This document shows positions 46,255 to 59,217 of a stretch of 64,000 nt of DNA, piece after piece. The translations under genes and the position numbers were made by a program. Origin of the DNA: Desmodesmus armatus (taxonomy: Eukaryota; Chlorophyta; Chlorophyceae; Sphaeropleales; Scenedesmaceae); contig VIIQ02000662.1 of assembly GCA_007449985.2 (NCBI GenBank), positions 186,001 to 250,000 of the forward strand. The letters are read 5' to 3'. The notes beneath the pieces are model-generated. The model was not told where the DNA came from, did not search any database, and worked only from the letters and a program-made list of their open reading frames with translations. The number at the start of each line of letters is the position of its first letter. The stretch's first letter is position 1.

Positions 46255-47269
46255 TGGCATGGCATGATTGGGCACCCTCTCACATGTGTGCACGGGAGGC
46301 TTGCTGCCTCAGCAGATGGTGGGGTGTGTTGTGCCCGAGGCTGGCGCTGTTGAGCGTCTGATTGAGCTTGTAGCACTGCACTGCTGCAGCTTGCAAGAGT
46401 GGGGCAGGAGTGGTAGGAATGTTTTGTACCATACCGTATGATGCTGCACCTGTGGATGGTACCCCTGTATGCTCATCAGGGGGTTTGCATGCAGCACTGC
46501 ACTGAAAAAGGTTGATGTGTGGGATGCAGGCATCACTGTTGAGCCTGGTGTTTCTAGCTGGTCTGTTTGAGCGGCATAACCTGCGGCATCTACATGCACC
46601 AAGTGGAGGTGGCCTCCTGCCTTGATGGAGTGGAGAGTAGCCCCAAGCAGTGAAATCATCCTCCTGCACACCAGTGAAGGCTGAGGTACGGGGCCCCAAG
46701 TTGCCAGCATTGTTTGAAATATTGAAGGGGTGAAGAAGGGGGGTGGGGCCTTCAACAGTCTGCCAGGCTTGCTGCATTCATGATTGGGGCTGCTGTGGTG
46801 GCGCAAGATGGCCCAGCCACGCTGTGGGATGGGAATCATCTGAAGCAATTGAGTCTTTTACCACTAAGAAACCATCACACGTCCCGTCAAATCATCTCAC
46901 GTGGATTACGAAAGATATCTATTTGAAATGTGGCGCGCAAGTTCGTTGAGGTCTTATCATCGTACATCGCCGTCTGGTCCTTAGCAAGACCTAGTCGCTG
47001 TTGGCTGAATGCGTTACTTGTATCCCTGACCTCTATTTGATTGCTGTATCAGCGCGACCACTGCAAAACGTTGGCATATAGAGTGGAGCGTGCCGTGCTG
47101 TAGCTGAGAGAGCGCATTGGCCTATAGACAGAAAGAAGGTTTGAAGTGCGAGTTGTCAGAACCGAGGAGAGGGCGAGCAGCAGCTGAGCTCTCAGTTGTC
47201 TGCTAATCCGTGCAAGACAGTGCAGTGAACGGCGCAACTAGCTCGGTGAAGGGCGTGGAAGGATACATA
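46255..47269. other. Intergenic region
   Basis: No supported exon. 46850-47269 is less GC-rich and probably holds the promoter and 5' UTR of the gene at 47270 (AAGGATACATAATG immediately before the start). Confidence 0.35.
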
Positions 47270-48106
47270 ATGTGCAGGTGAGCGCTGTTGAGGCCTGCCG
47301 GTGGCTGAAGGCACCTTTCGGCCATGTGGGAGTTTCAGTCCTGCGGTTGTGTTTGCAGCTGTCTGCAGCCACCCTCACGCGTTGTGCCATTACATGCGCT
47401 TCGCAGGCTCACAGTCACCAAGCACCTGGAGGCGGGGTCTCTCTACGGTGAACGAGAGGGCCTGCAACGGCATCATCTGTGCAAGGCCTTTTCGAGGCAA
47501 AACAGCGACGACAGCCTCACTGAGGACGAGTACGACGTCTTCGATGATGTGTTTTGCTCGCCATTGGCCCTGCCAACTCCTGAGCTCGCACTGCCAAACA
47601 GCCTCAACAGCCCTGAGGGGTCAGTTGCCCCAGGACAGTCTCTGGTGCTGCCCTGCAGCCCCGGGAGGCTTCCACAGGCCAGCATCCCAGCCTCACCTGG
47701 CCAGCACGGCCCAGTGCATCGCTGTCTGTTCAGCAACGACGCACAGAAGGCCTTCAGCGCACTCCCACGCCTGCTTGTGCCTGCAGCACCCTTCTCCAGC
47801 ACCTGCTGGAGCGGTCCCATGCAGCTGCCCACCCCACCAGCAGGTGCAGAGCCCGCTCTGCTGAGGGCCAAGCCCAAGCAGCTGCGCAAGCCCCAGCTCA
47901 ATGCAGAGACTGAGCAGCAAAGCAAGGAGGAGTGGCTGGCCGCAATGGAGCTCAAGATCCCTGGCAGCAGGGCAGGCAGGGGCACCAACAGCAGCAGCAG
48001 CTCCCCCACCACAGCAGCTGCAGGAGATAGCCCTGCTTCTGAGGAGCCTCAGGTGGTCGGTGACCTGCCGCTGCCTGCTTTCACGCTCCTGGGCCTGCTG
48101 CCTTGA
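47270..48106 (+). CDS. Ser/Pro/acidic-rich protein of unknown function
   Basis: Model: an 8-nt coding first exon (47270-47277, ATG TGC AG) with a GTGAGC donor, then 47407-48106 after a TTCGCAG acceptor, in matching phase; 235 residues. The alternative without the intron starts at the ATG at 47324 (260 residues) but has a Cys-rich, unconvincing N-terminus. The body reads LTVTKHLEAGSLYGEREG, then SRQNSDDSLTEDEYDVFDD (dense Ser/acidic, CK2-like phosphosites). A Pro/Leu-rich stretch (PLALPTPELALPNSLNSPEG) follows, then an Ala/Pro region, a basic patch (LRAKPKQLRKPQ), a helix (ETEQQSKEEWLAAMELKIPG) and a Ser-rich end. No membrane segment and no recognised domain. Probably a disordered regulator, but that is only inference from composition. 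Confidence 0.55.
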
Positions 48107-51100
48107 GCAGCAGCCCATCCTGCAGGCATGCATATGTGAGTGTTGGCATCTGACGCTGCTTCTGCTGCTTGTTGTGCTGGCATGCATGTCGCTGTGAAGG
48201 AGTGCACTGACACTGGGATTGTGGTGTGTGCGCGCGTGCACCTGCAGCATGCGCTGGTTTTGTCCTGTTCTGTCTGTGGTGCGGTGTGTAGGGCCGATGG
48301 TGCCTGCTTGTTGTACTTTCCACAGCCTGGTGGTGCAGGCGCATCGCTGCAGCCTATCGCTAGTGATCTTGCAAGGTTGCTGCATTGTTACTGGCCTGGA
48401 CGTCCTTGTTCGCTGTTGTTGTTGGGTTGTTGCCAGGGAGGGGGGTCTGAGGCCAAGGGAGGACCAGCCATTTGCGCCATGTTGCTTTGCAGGAGAGCGT
48501 GCCTTGTTGCAGCCCAGCAGCTGTTTCTTTGGCTGCTCTAGCGTGCTCCAGCTGTGAATGCGGCTGCAATCGTTGCTTAGCTGTTATGTGCTTTGGCAGT
48601 CGTGCTGTGTAGGAGTGGTTGTAGGGTTTAGGCGCGCTGCGTTTGCGCTATGCGCTTGCTGGAGGTTGTAGGGTTGGCACAATGGCCTTTTGCTAGCATT
48701 GGCACTGTGGCTTAGCTGTAGTGTATGGCGGTCTTGTTACATGTGCGCGGCGGGATGTTGCGGCGAGGCCTTGGCCAGCCACTGGCAGCTGCCAGACGCG
48801 GGCAGCGCGCCTGCATGGGTGCTGGTTATCGCTCGTCTAGAAGTGCTGCATCGACTGCATGCCTTGCGCTCACAGCCTGGGGGCAGCACCTGGCTTTGGC
48901 ACAGGGGTTTGCTCCAGCAAGCTTCCAATGCGCCACATCAGTGCACGCAGCCAGTGACAACTGCTGTCACGCGCGAACTGAGAGTATCAGGGGTGTATGA
49001 TGCTGACGCTGCGTCATGCTGTGCCCTCAGTGCACCAGCAAGAGCAGTTGTACTGTGCTGTCCCCTCACTGAGTGTCTTAGGCAGTGATGTCTATGCAAG
49101 AGTGTCATCTTCTTTCAGACCTCTGCTGGGCACTTGAAGCAGCCACCAGCTGCCCTGCGTGGGATCTGCACTGCGTTGCACACATGCTGCATGTGCTTGT
49201 CGTGCTCTGTGCCTGTTCTGAAAGGCATAGGTCTTTGTGCAGCCTTGTGTGCAGCCCGCAGTGCAGTCACTGGCGCTCTGCTGTTCTCTTAAGTCCCTGC
49301 AGTATGTTGCTGCACAGTGCCCAGCAATGCCATGCACCCTTTACCCCACTAGGTGTGCACATCCTCTTCTTGCTTTCGGCACCACACGGGGTGAATGGGT
49401 TCGGTTTGTGTTGGGCAGCCCATGCTTTGTGTGTGGCTCATAAGCGTGTCCCTCTCTCTTTTGTGGGGTCCGGCTCCTGCGCAGGGCTGCTGTCTTCTCT
49501 TGGTTTTTTCCAGATGAGCAATGTGCTCTTTGGGAGAACTGTTGCGGCCAGTCCTGGTCAGCTCTTGCCTACAGTTGACTGTCCTGGAGAAGGCGGCAGT
49601 TGGCCAGGTGTGCCTGTCAGGCTGCAAGGGGTGGCATCGGTTCTTCGTTGTCTCTTTTCTGCCCAACCTTGGGCAAAGATGTGCAGCCACTCCAGCTCTT
49701 CGTTGACGGTCTGTTCTGCACCATCCGGCATTTGTGCATTGTGCAACCGTACTGTCAGGCTTATCTGCCTAAGAGCCTGTGCTGCGCCAGCCCTGCATTT
49801 GTTGCCTTGTTCAACAGCAGTGTGCTGCCGTGTGGTGGTGGTGCTGTCGTGCAGCAGGTTGGGAGGATGTGCTGCATACTTGTTGTTTGGTTGTGGGTCA
49901 CACTACTGTACGGTTGCTTCAGGCTGTGCAAGTGCGGCCGCCATGAGAGTTTTATTCCTGTGCTGTGGCAGTGGCGGTAGTGCTGACAGCCTGCAATGCT
50001 TGCGGGTTGTTGTGGGAGCACAGCCGGCCTGCAGTTGTCTCTTTTCCCCCCAGGATGTGATGTCAAGCCTCAGTGTACACACCGTAATTGTTTGTTCAAC
50101 CCCAGCTGGGGAGGCGCACGCGCACAGCACGGGTTGATGTATGGTTGTTTGTTGGCAGCAGAATCAATCGCCTTGTGTGCGAGTGGACTGACATGCGTTT
50201 GTGCAGGGTGGGTGATAAGTGATTCTTTGGAACCGGCGCTGTTGCCGACAGGCAACCACCAGCTGTAAGCGGTGCTGGTGCTGGCTGACATGCTGCAGAG
50301 GCATGTTACGCTGGGCGTCACTGTGTGATCCAGTCATTGTGTGATCCAGACTGAACATACGTACGGACTGACTCCTTACTACTTGTATCGTGTGTTTGTG
50401 TTTGGCCAGTCTATTTGATAGGGGAGGTGGAAGGCATGTCATGTTGCAGTCAGTGTTTGGATGTACCAACAGCCAATGCGTTGATATGCGACTTGCTGTT
50501 GCCGCCTGCTTACATCACCGCTGTCCTCAGCACAAGTGTGTGGAGGGACATGCCTCCGCGGGATAGGTACTGCTGCATGATGGTGTTGCACGGTTGGGGT
50601 TGTTGCGATTGTTCGGGTGGCCTTCTGCTCTCTCTTTGTTACCCTCTGGCTCTGCTGCCGTGATACAAGGGTGGGCTGAGCAGTTGCCAGGTGCACAGGG
50701 TGATGCAGTGGGATGCTGGCGTTGCTGTGATGGGGGTGGGTGAGAAGCTTGAGATTGGTGCTGACGTGCAGCAGCAGTGCGCTTTGGACCCATTGGGCCC
50801 TGCATGCTGCACAACCCACGCCAGGTGCACAGGCTGATGCAGTGGGATGCTGGCGTTGCTGTGGTGGGGTGGGTGAGGAAGCTTGAGATTGGTGCTGACA
50901 TGTAGCAGCAGTGCGCTGTGGACCAATTGGGCCCTGCATGCTGCACAACCCACGCCAGGTGCACAGGCTGATGCAGTGGGATGCTGGCGTTGCTGGGATG
51001 GCATCGGAAAGCACGGTGAGACTGCTCTCAAAATCCAGCAGTGCACTGAGGGCCCTCCAGGCCCTGCATGCTGCAGAGCAAGTGCTGCAGAGCCGAGCAC

Positions 51101-54100
51101 CTTGTGCAAAATTTGGGTGGCAGCACTGATGAGCGGGGTTGAGTTGCTATTGGTGAGGGGGCATGCCACCAGCCACCTTCAGTCACAGTGCCCAGGCAGT
51201 CGTGCTTCCACTTGTACATACGTGTGCTCCCGTGCAGAAGCATGGAGTGAGGCCCGTCACATTTCATAGGGCTGATGGTTGTACTGGAGGTTCTTTCTTT
51301 GGTGGGTTGGTGAGCACAGCACAGCGTGCTGTTGCACACCATGCGTGTGTCTTGACGCATGCGTTGCAACCAGCCTTTGCATCCGGTTCGATCGGCACTC
51401 TGACAGCCAAGAATTTGTGTGTGTTTGAATGTGAATGTGTGCTGAAGCTCAGGCTGCATGTGGGTTGCAGCAGGCCATCGCCCCCTCTGGGTGTGTGGTT
51501 GTGGTTGCCGTATCACTGAGTTCACACCATGCGTCCTTGACTGCATGTGGGAGGTTGTTTACTGTTTACTGTTTGCGCTCTACGTCAGGCTGCATGGGTC
51601 CTGCCCCTGCATGCGTGGTTGCAGCACCTCTGTGGCTGGCCACCTTTCAGTACTACTGGGCAGCACTGTAGTCGTTTGTCAAAGGGGCCGGCAGGAGCGG
51701 TTTATGTTGATAGAGTATGATGCACGCGTGACTGACTGTGAGCCAGCCTTACATGGCCTGTGCTGCGTGTGTTGTATGTATTTGTGTGTCAGGTGTCCAT
51801 TATTGACGGACACTGCACATAAGTTGGCTGCGACCTGGGGAGGTTACAGCCGCTGCACACTGCATGGGAGGCAGGGACAGCACCAGTCTGTCTGCAGGGC
51901 CAGGCTTCTACTGTTGTATCTGAGACTGCTCTTTTCGTTGCGTTTCACTTGTAGTTGCGCTGTTGCACGCTTGGTGTTGGCGCCTAGTTGCTTTGGGCTG
52001 GGACGCCTTCCTCTGTCCTGTATGCGCGGTTGCTTGCACACAGCAGCGCGCATTTTACATGTCTTGTCTTAAGACTGATTGCCCCGAGCGTTTTTACTAC
52101 TCTTTGATCGTCGTCATTGTAGTCCGTTTTCCGATTGGGTGGCAGTGAGGCAGGCACTGGCGCTTTGAGAGGGTGTGCGTGTCTTGTTGTGATGTCATCT
52201 CACAACTTTCACAGCAGCTATCGCTCGCAGTCATTTTGTGCTGTAGCGCACATGCAGGGCGCAAGTGTGCTGCGAGTGGAGTGTTATTGCGGCTTGCAGG
52301 AAGTGCCCGGCACTGTGCAGTGCATTGGCTGCATTGTGCGCCAACTTTACCGGGCTGCTGGCGCTCCATGCACAACCGGGAGTGTGCATGCATGTGTCAG
52401 TTGCGAGAGCGAAAGCGGTCTGATTTGCATCGCTGAACCAATCTCGTGCTGCTTCTGTCAAGCCCGATGCGCAGCACAGCACAGCATAGCACACCCCTAC
52501 CTCAGCAGTCCTGGCCTGTCACTGTGGCCACTTGACCTGTGTGGCTCCAGGGGACGCAGCAAAGCACACATGTACCTGTGCGTTTACTGGGTGAGGTGTA
52601 CTGCTGTTGTGTAGCACTACTGTTGTAGGACTTCTGGAGCTTTTCAGGGTTGAGTTGCTCCTTTGCAGTGGGGTATTCCCAAGGCCCAGTTGCCCCTCCT
52701 GCCCAGCACACACATCGGCTGCACATGCTTGCTGAGTGGTTACCACCCTGTTGCACCTTGCGCACTCTGCTGTGCTTGTTGAGACGTGTTGCTACTACAG
52801 CGCTGCTACATACTACCACTATGGTGTGGGGCACAAGGCGTAAGTGACCCCATTTGTAGTTGCAGGACAAGTGTGTGTACCCCCACAGACATGCTCATGC
52901 TTTGGGGTGCCTTCCTTATTGGCTTGCAGGTGTTGAGCACAGCAAGTGACGCGCAAGGGTGTGTAGGCACAGGGAGTGCATGTGTGTGTATGTGTGTGTA
53001 CTACAGCAGCAGTCTCTTTCTTACAGGGGTGGCCACTACTACCAGCAGGGTTGCAGCAGACACAGCAGTCTGTGCCTTGCTTAGATCAGGAATATATGCT
53101 GGCTTTGCTTGGCTAGACAGTACGTCTTGTGCTGGCTCCGCCGCTTCATGTGTCGCCCTCAGGCATCTGCCAAGGGAGCAGGTGCAGGTCAAGTGCAGTT
53201 GTCAGCAGTTGGGGCGCCTAGTATCATGTAGTGCCCGTCACTGTTGCTCCAGCACAGGTCGCTGCTATGTTGCTTGTGTGGGGTGTGCCTTTGATCAGTT
53301 TGGTGTCGTGGAATGTGGCTGTTTGCACAAGTGCTGCTGCCTGCCTGGGGTTGTTACCAGCGTGCTTGTTTGTGCGTTTCCTTGTTTGCTTGCTGAGGTC
53401 CTTTAGCAATGCTAATGTTGTGTTGCATATAATCAAAGTTGCCGGCGTGTTCTGCAGGGTTGCACAGTATGCTAGAACACAACCACACAGGCTGCAAGTG
53501 CACACCCGCATGCGACTGCTGCTGGCAATGCAGGGGGCCTGCAGTGCCCTAGTGTGGCAGCCAGTGTGCTTCAGTTTGTATCTTCGCAGTCTGGGGCAGT
53601 AAGGATGGTCTGCTTAGGCTGGTTGTGTTGGATCCCCTTGTTGAGCTCTTTGTGGCCGCAGACATGGGACAGACGGCGCTGTTCAGCTGTCTGCAATGCT
53701 GGCTCGTGCGTGTTGCTAGACTACTGTGGTTATCGTTTGTGAGTTGAGGCACACGCCTCGGAGTATCTGCTTGTCACTCCACACCCTTCAGTCTCCTTGT
53801 TGCATGTGCCCAGTGCCTTCTCCCGCCCTATGATCAAAAGCCAAGGTAGTGCTTCATCAGTGCCGTGCAGCTTGTGTGGAGGTGCTGCAGTCAGGCCGAA
53901 AAGAAACACCCACAGGGTGTGCTGCTGCTCTGTAGGACTTGACATGAGGCTGTTGAGCAATGTGTAGCTCAGCCAAGGTAGTTTTGTGTTGTCCTGATGT
54001 GAAAGATAAGGGGTCTGCAGGCCAGTTACAACCTGTGCAGCTGGTTGGCTCTCGTGGCAAAGGTTGAAGCTTCGTATGAGGTTGTTGGGTTTGGTGGCTG

Positions 54101-57100
54101 TTCAGGTGTGTTGGCGATGCAGGCATGCAAGAAGGAATGCAGGTGCTGCACCGCAGGCAAGTCTTCCTGGGCTTGCCTCTGCCAAAGAAATGCTTTGCAA
54201 GGGGTTTGTGTGGAACGTTGCAAACCGTGTGTACACTGTGCCATTGTATGTGTGTGTTTGCGTGATAACAAGATTGCGTTGCTCCACAGTGATCACCGTA
54301 CCGCTCCTTACGCCCTGTGTATCGCACTCAGCCGTCATGCGTCAGTTGTGCAGTCCTGCGATTTGTACCCGGCATCCATGCGTTGAGCCACCAGCCTACT
54401 GTTGATGGCAGCTTGGTAGTGTTTGATTATTTGCACTGTACTTGTGGGGAGGTGTGGGTGTGTGTGCTGACTGAGCATGCAGTGTGCTGGCAGTCGTGCT
54501 GGGCTTGCATGCTGCAGGTTGTCGTGGTGGGGGGAATGGACCTTGGTGGCAGTGGTGTTGGCAGCGGCATAGCACCCTTTGACCTTGTGCAGTGTTGGGA
54601 ATCCGTACTCCTTTGGTAGTTGTCGAATTTGTCATATCTGTAGATGTTGTTTGGTTGTGAAAGGCGTTGTCAGACCCCCACAGTGTATGCCCCGCGGGTA
54701 TGTGCAGGAGGATCGTCTGTAGTGAAGCCACAGTGGCAGGCATGGGTGGGTGGGTGCATCATGTTGTGTTTTCGTGTGTGGGGTTGCCTGCCAGGCAACT
54801 GCCGCGGCGGTTGCGCTGCTCCAGGGCGCAGTGTTTTTGGTATGCACCTCACGAGCAACGCATGCCTTTGATATGTATAAGGGGTTGCATCGTTAGTTGG
54901 CTGTCGTGTGGTGGTGGTTTGCGGGTTCCTTGGCCCTGTGCTCTCTTGGGGGTGGATGTGGTTTTTGGGTCTTCTGTTGTCTGAGTCCTGGGTCTCGTGC
55001 CCACAGTGCTGGTTGCAGCAGTTTGTTGGTGGGCAGTTTCATGGGGCGTGTGCTGGCATAGGGCGCACATGTGTGCCTTTGGGGGCCAGGGCAGTCAATC
55101 GCTGTTGTGTTGTTTGCTTGCCTAGAGGCACGCTTGTCATGGTAGTGCACAAGCGCTTGCCACTGTGTCATACAGACGTGTTGTTTTTGTTTGTACTGGT
55201 GCAGTGGAGTTGGTTTGGCTGCAGACAACTATACCTGTCCCTAACAGCTGAGGAAAGGTTGTGTGTTGATTCAACACGTCCGCGGTGTACATACGTGTGT
55301 GTGTCGACAGATGGAGTACTTGGGTACATGCCAGCTCACTAAGACGGCCCTAGTGTGTATGGGGGCTGCTTTGGGTTGGTGTGTTGTACATGCTGACACG
55401 ACAAGGTGCATCATCACCAACCACCCTTGCAGTGTTCAGCCCTTAGGGGACGCTTTGGACAGACAAAACACTGGTACGGCCCCCCTTTCCTCAAGCCTGA
55501 TGTTGCTTGTGGGGGCACCTTGCGTGCGCCTGACTGCCCATGTGCGAGTTTGATGACTTGAGCACAGCGGTTTGGCAGTGCCCGCCGCTCCTCATGTGTC
55601 TTTGTGTACGTTTCTGTTGTGTTAGTTTCTTCTGCAGTGAGGTGCCTTGCCACTGCAAAGCGTTTGCGCATGTGACAGGATGTGACCCCATTTTGTGCCA
55701 TTTCGTGCCACCCAGGCATTGACAGTCAGGCTTTCCTCTTGCACCCCGGTGAGGAGCTTGATTTCCATTGTGCTGTGTCAGGACAGCTGAGATTCCTGTG
55801 AGGTCACGGCCACAACAGCATTGTCACAGGATAGTGAGCGTATCTGTGCCACAGCTCTGTTTCTTGCAGCACTTCTGCTGTCATGGCATCCAGGCTTTCG
55901 GTAGGCATGTGCGGCAGCCACACCTGCCCTGCGCTGTTGTTTGTCGAGGGCTGCTCCGCACTAGCTGCAGCTGCTGCCTCAGCATATGCTGCATGCTTCT
56001 GTTGCAACGGCGGGCAGGGTAATTGCCGGCGCAAACACCCGCTGCGCCTTTGGGCAGGGTGCTTCCTTACATGTGGCTTTCCCGTGAAGTGGTGAGACAC
56101 TTGGGATGATCGTGTTGTCATGTGGCATTGGTGCTGTCGCGCCTGTTGGAGGGATGGTGGTGTGCAGCACCCCGCCCAGGTGGTGCTTGTGCACAGCTGA
56201 CCGCAGATCTGCTGTAGAGCACGGCAATTACCTCCTGTCCTTGAGAGTTGTCAGCAGCGCGCTGCAGCATGCGCGCGGTTGCCTACCTTTCGTTCGCACC
56301 TCTGCAGTGAGTGCATGTGATGTGTGAGGGTGTGGCTTGCCTGGCTGGGTTTCCCCATGCTTACTAGTTGCACTGAGGTATCACTGTGCTTTGAGTGCTG
56401 GACACGGCTATGCGCATGCACTTGCCGTGTCACACCAGCAACACTTGGGGAGTGAGAGCATCTGTGAGCACTGCTGCTCTGAGCCTGCTACATGTAGGTG
56501 ATGTTTGGCCGGTTGCTCTGTTGATGGTGCATGGGACGGATGAGACGGCATCAAGGCACATCTTGCCAATGATGTGCTGATGTGACAGGTGTTAGTGTTG
56601 TCAGCTGGTCCACCTTTAGCAGTTGGGCACATGGGTGTTGAGACATGCTGGAACAGCACGGCTGCCGCTGGCATGCGGCATGCTGTCGCCCACATGCCTA
56701 CATGTACTATCCATGTCTGGGACACACCAGCCCAACTACCTAGCTTCGGCCCGGTTTCACCATTGTGCATGCTAGCCTGTTTTGTGGTTGACAGCCAAGT
56801 TGTTGCTCAGTGGTGTGGGCACCTTTGGATTGCCTGTGCTGGGCTGTTGTGCGTTGCCTGCTGCATACGCTCGGGCTGCCTGTTGCTTGCATGTGCTCCG
56901 CCACCTTCCGCTTGCAACAAGCACTGCTGAAAGCCGCATATGCATGTGTTGGCAGGGCGTGTGCAGGCTTCACAACAGCACCAGCCTACGCTGCACCTGT
57001 GCTGAAACAGTCTTGGTTCCTTCTGTGGGCGCCAGTGGCTGTTGTTGTCTGGCTCGGTTTGTCAGCCACAACACTTGGATTGCTGTTTTGATTGTCAGCC

Positions 57101-58060
57101 CAGTCTGGGTTTGTATCCTGCTGGGTTCACGGTCATGTTCAGCTCTTGTGCCTGCACTCCACCTCGGCCCAGGTGTGCAGGGGACCCTGGTCTAATCCAC
57201 GTGAGGTATGTTTCAGGGGCACAAGGTGGTCTGGATTGAAGGTGCATCACTGCATGCAGCAGAGCGTACGCGTACACCAGTCAGTGCCTCTGTCCTGGCT
57301 GCGTGCTGAGCAGCCAAAGTTGAGTATGTACCAACCCTACACTCACGTGTAAGAGTGGGCGAGATGCTGTTTGGAGTGAGTTTTGTTTGTTGGTACGTCT
57401 CTGTTGGGAGGTGTGTGCTTTGTAATGTTGCTGCTGAGAGCCTATGGTGCTGTTGGACCGCGAGCACCAGCAACGGCTAGGTTCATGTGTGTGCACTGCA
57501 TGGTTGCAGTTGGAAAAATGTCCCGGTTGGTTGCTGTGAGGTTGTTGTTCAGGTTTGAGGATGCCGTGCTACGGTTTTGACCTCTGGAAGTCCTGCCAGT
57601 TGGCATCCAAGCCCATGCTGATGGTGACATTGGTGGTGATATTGTGGCGTGGGACTGTATGATTATGTGTGCGTGTCAAGCAAGTTGGAGCCTAACAATG
57701 CATGCATCCAAAGGTACAATACATTATTGGTCGTGTATGGTGGGCGAGTATGGGCAGTTGCGCCATTCCGAATGGACGGTTCAGCTGGATCCTAGGAAGC
57801 CAGTGGAGGGGAGCATTGGTCCTTGTTGTCAGACAGGCTGGCAGGTGAGGGGAGTCTTGCGAGGCATGGTGACAAGAGGTTGAAATACCTGACTGAGTTA
57901 CTGCGGTTACTCAGTGTGGTCTTGTGTTGTCAGAGGCAGGTGTTGAAAGGGAAGACATTGCCGATGGATGATGGTCGAGGAATGCATGCGCAAGAAGTGG
58001 GGCGAAGACATATTGTGCAAGTGAAGGTGACTTGTAACACGTCATGACGCCTCTGGGACT
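48107..58060 (+). other. About 10 kb TG-rich tract without a recognisable gene
   Basis: This is the longest gene-poor block in the window. By eye the + strand is strongly rich in T and G throughout, starting right after the stop at 48106 and fading near 58.05 kb, where TGTAA occurs (about 58032). Frames are many but none shows domain similarity or the G/C third-position bias of the real exons. It contains a three-copy tandem repeat at 50686-51085. It could be an exceptionally long 3' UTR, a long non-coding RNA, or decayed repeats. Confidence 0.5.
50686..51085 (+). repeat. 134-bp tandem repeat, three copies
   Basis: Copies begin at 50686, 50820 and 50954 with GCCAGGTGCACAGG.TGATG and share CAGTGGGATGCTGGCGTTGC, then GAAGCTTGAGATTGGTGCTG, CAGCAGTGCGCT and GGGCCCTGCATGCTGCA. 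The first two are close; the third is diverged after its first 45 bp. Confidence 0.9.
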
Positions 58061-58945
58061 GTTGGGCGGTCAAAGCGAGTGAGCTTCACTGTCCAGCAAA
58101 AAGAGCTTCGATGCAAACACTGCTATATGCATGTGCTGTCCAACGGTGGTGCCTGCAACCTTGCATCTGTCTCATCCCACTGGCACCTACTGTCTTACAA
58201 GGAGAAGAGCGATGCCTTGCTGTTGAATAGCGATAGTCCTGTTGAAGGCATGAACCTTAAGGCGCTGTGGATGGCATGCACGATAGGCGCGCAGCTGGAA
58301 ACTGGCCCAAACAACCCCCGCCTGCAGGCCGAAGCATGCCTGTCAGAGACCTCTGTACCATGCGGAGCAGCTGCTGGCTTTGCCATTATAGCTGCTGGCA
58401 GGGGGGGGGGGCAGAAAATAAAGTTGGGGACACCATCCCTTGATCCTCAGAAGTGACTAACGAATATCTCGGGCTTAAGGGCTTTGACCGGCTCTGGTCC
58501 TCCAGTCACTGGGGTATGTAGGCAACGCCTCGCCAAGGGCGCTCAGTCCCACGACATACACCGAATCCCCCTTTCCCTCACATAGTCCTGAGTACAGCTA
58601 CTGGTCTTGGTTACAGCCAGAAGCACTACTCACTAGACACGGCGAAGCCCTGCCCCATTGCAACACATGCACAGCTGCGGCCATGATCTGCTTGCACACG
58701 CCATGATGACATGCCCAGGCCAAAAGTGCAATCACACCATACCAGCTGCAGCACAGCTCTGCTCGATGCACGCACGCTCGAAGCCCTCAGCACAGTGCTG
58801 AATGCTTGCCAGTGAAAACCGGCTGCGATGACCTGTAGTTGCCTCGTGCTGATCAGCTGATGACTCATGAGTTCAGGAGTTTGTGCCAAGTGCTCTGCAC
58901 GCACAGCCGCCACTTACAAGCGGCATGACCTGGGGTTAAGCAGCC

Positions 58946-59008
58946 AAGATACAGATGCTGTATGCCAAGCTACAGATGTTGTATGCCACGATACAGATGC
59001 TGTCTGCC
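58946..59008. repeat. 21-bp tandem repeat, three copies
   Basis: Units at 58946, 58967 and 58988 share TACAGATG.TGT.TGCC and differ at a few bases each. Confidence 0.9.
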
Positions 59009-59193
59009 AAGTGCTGCTTGTATCAGCAGCCGCCTGCCAGCCACGCCCAGCAAAAGCACACTCATGACACCACACCATGTCGCTAGCACCCCGCTCTCTC
59101 GACGCGTCCCAAGGCACACGACAATCCGACACCAAAAGAGACATCCTACATGACAGGTCTCTGCGGCCTTTTGGCCTCGCTCACACAGTAGCA

Positions 59194-59217
59194 AGTGCTC
59201 TGGGTTCCCAGAGCACT
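59194..59217. repeat. Hairpin in the probable 3' UTR of acetate kinase
   Basis: AGTGCTCTGGG, TT, CCCAGAGCACT: a perfect 11-bp stem with a 2-base loop, about 160 nt past the stop on the minus strand. A second small hairpin, GGCC TTTT GGCC, lies at about 59165-59176. Confidence 0.8.

Noticed and set aside
58079..58456. 125-codon + strand frame at the end of the TG-rich tract
   Set aside because: It begins at a non-ATG codon, has no domain I recognise, ends in a G run, and its codon choice does not match the real exons. It could be a decayed gene fragment, but I cannot support it.
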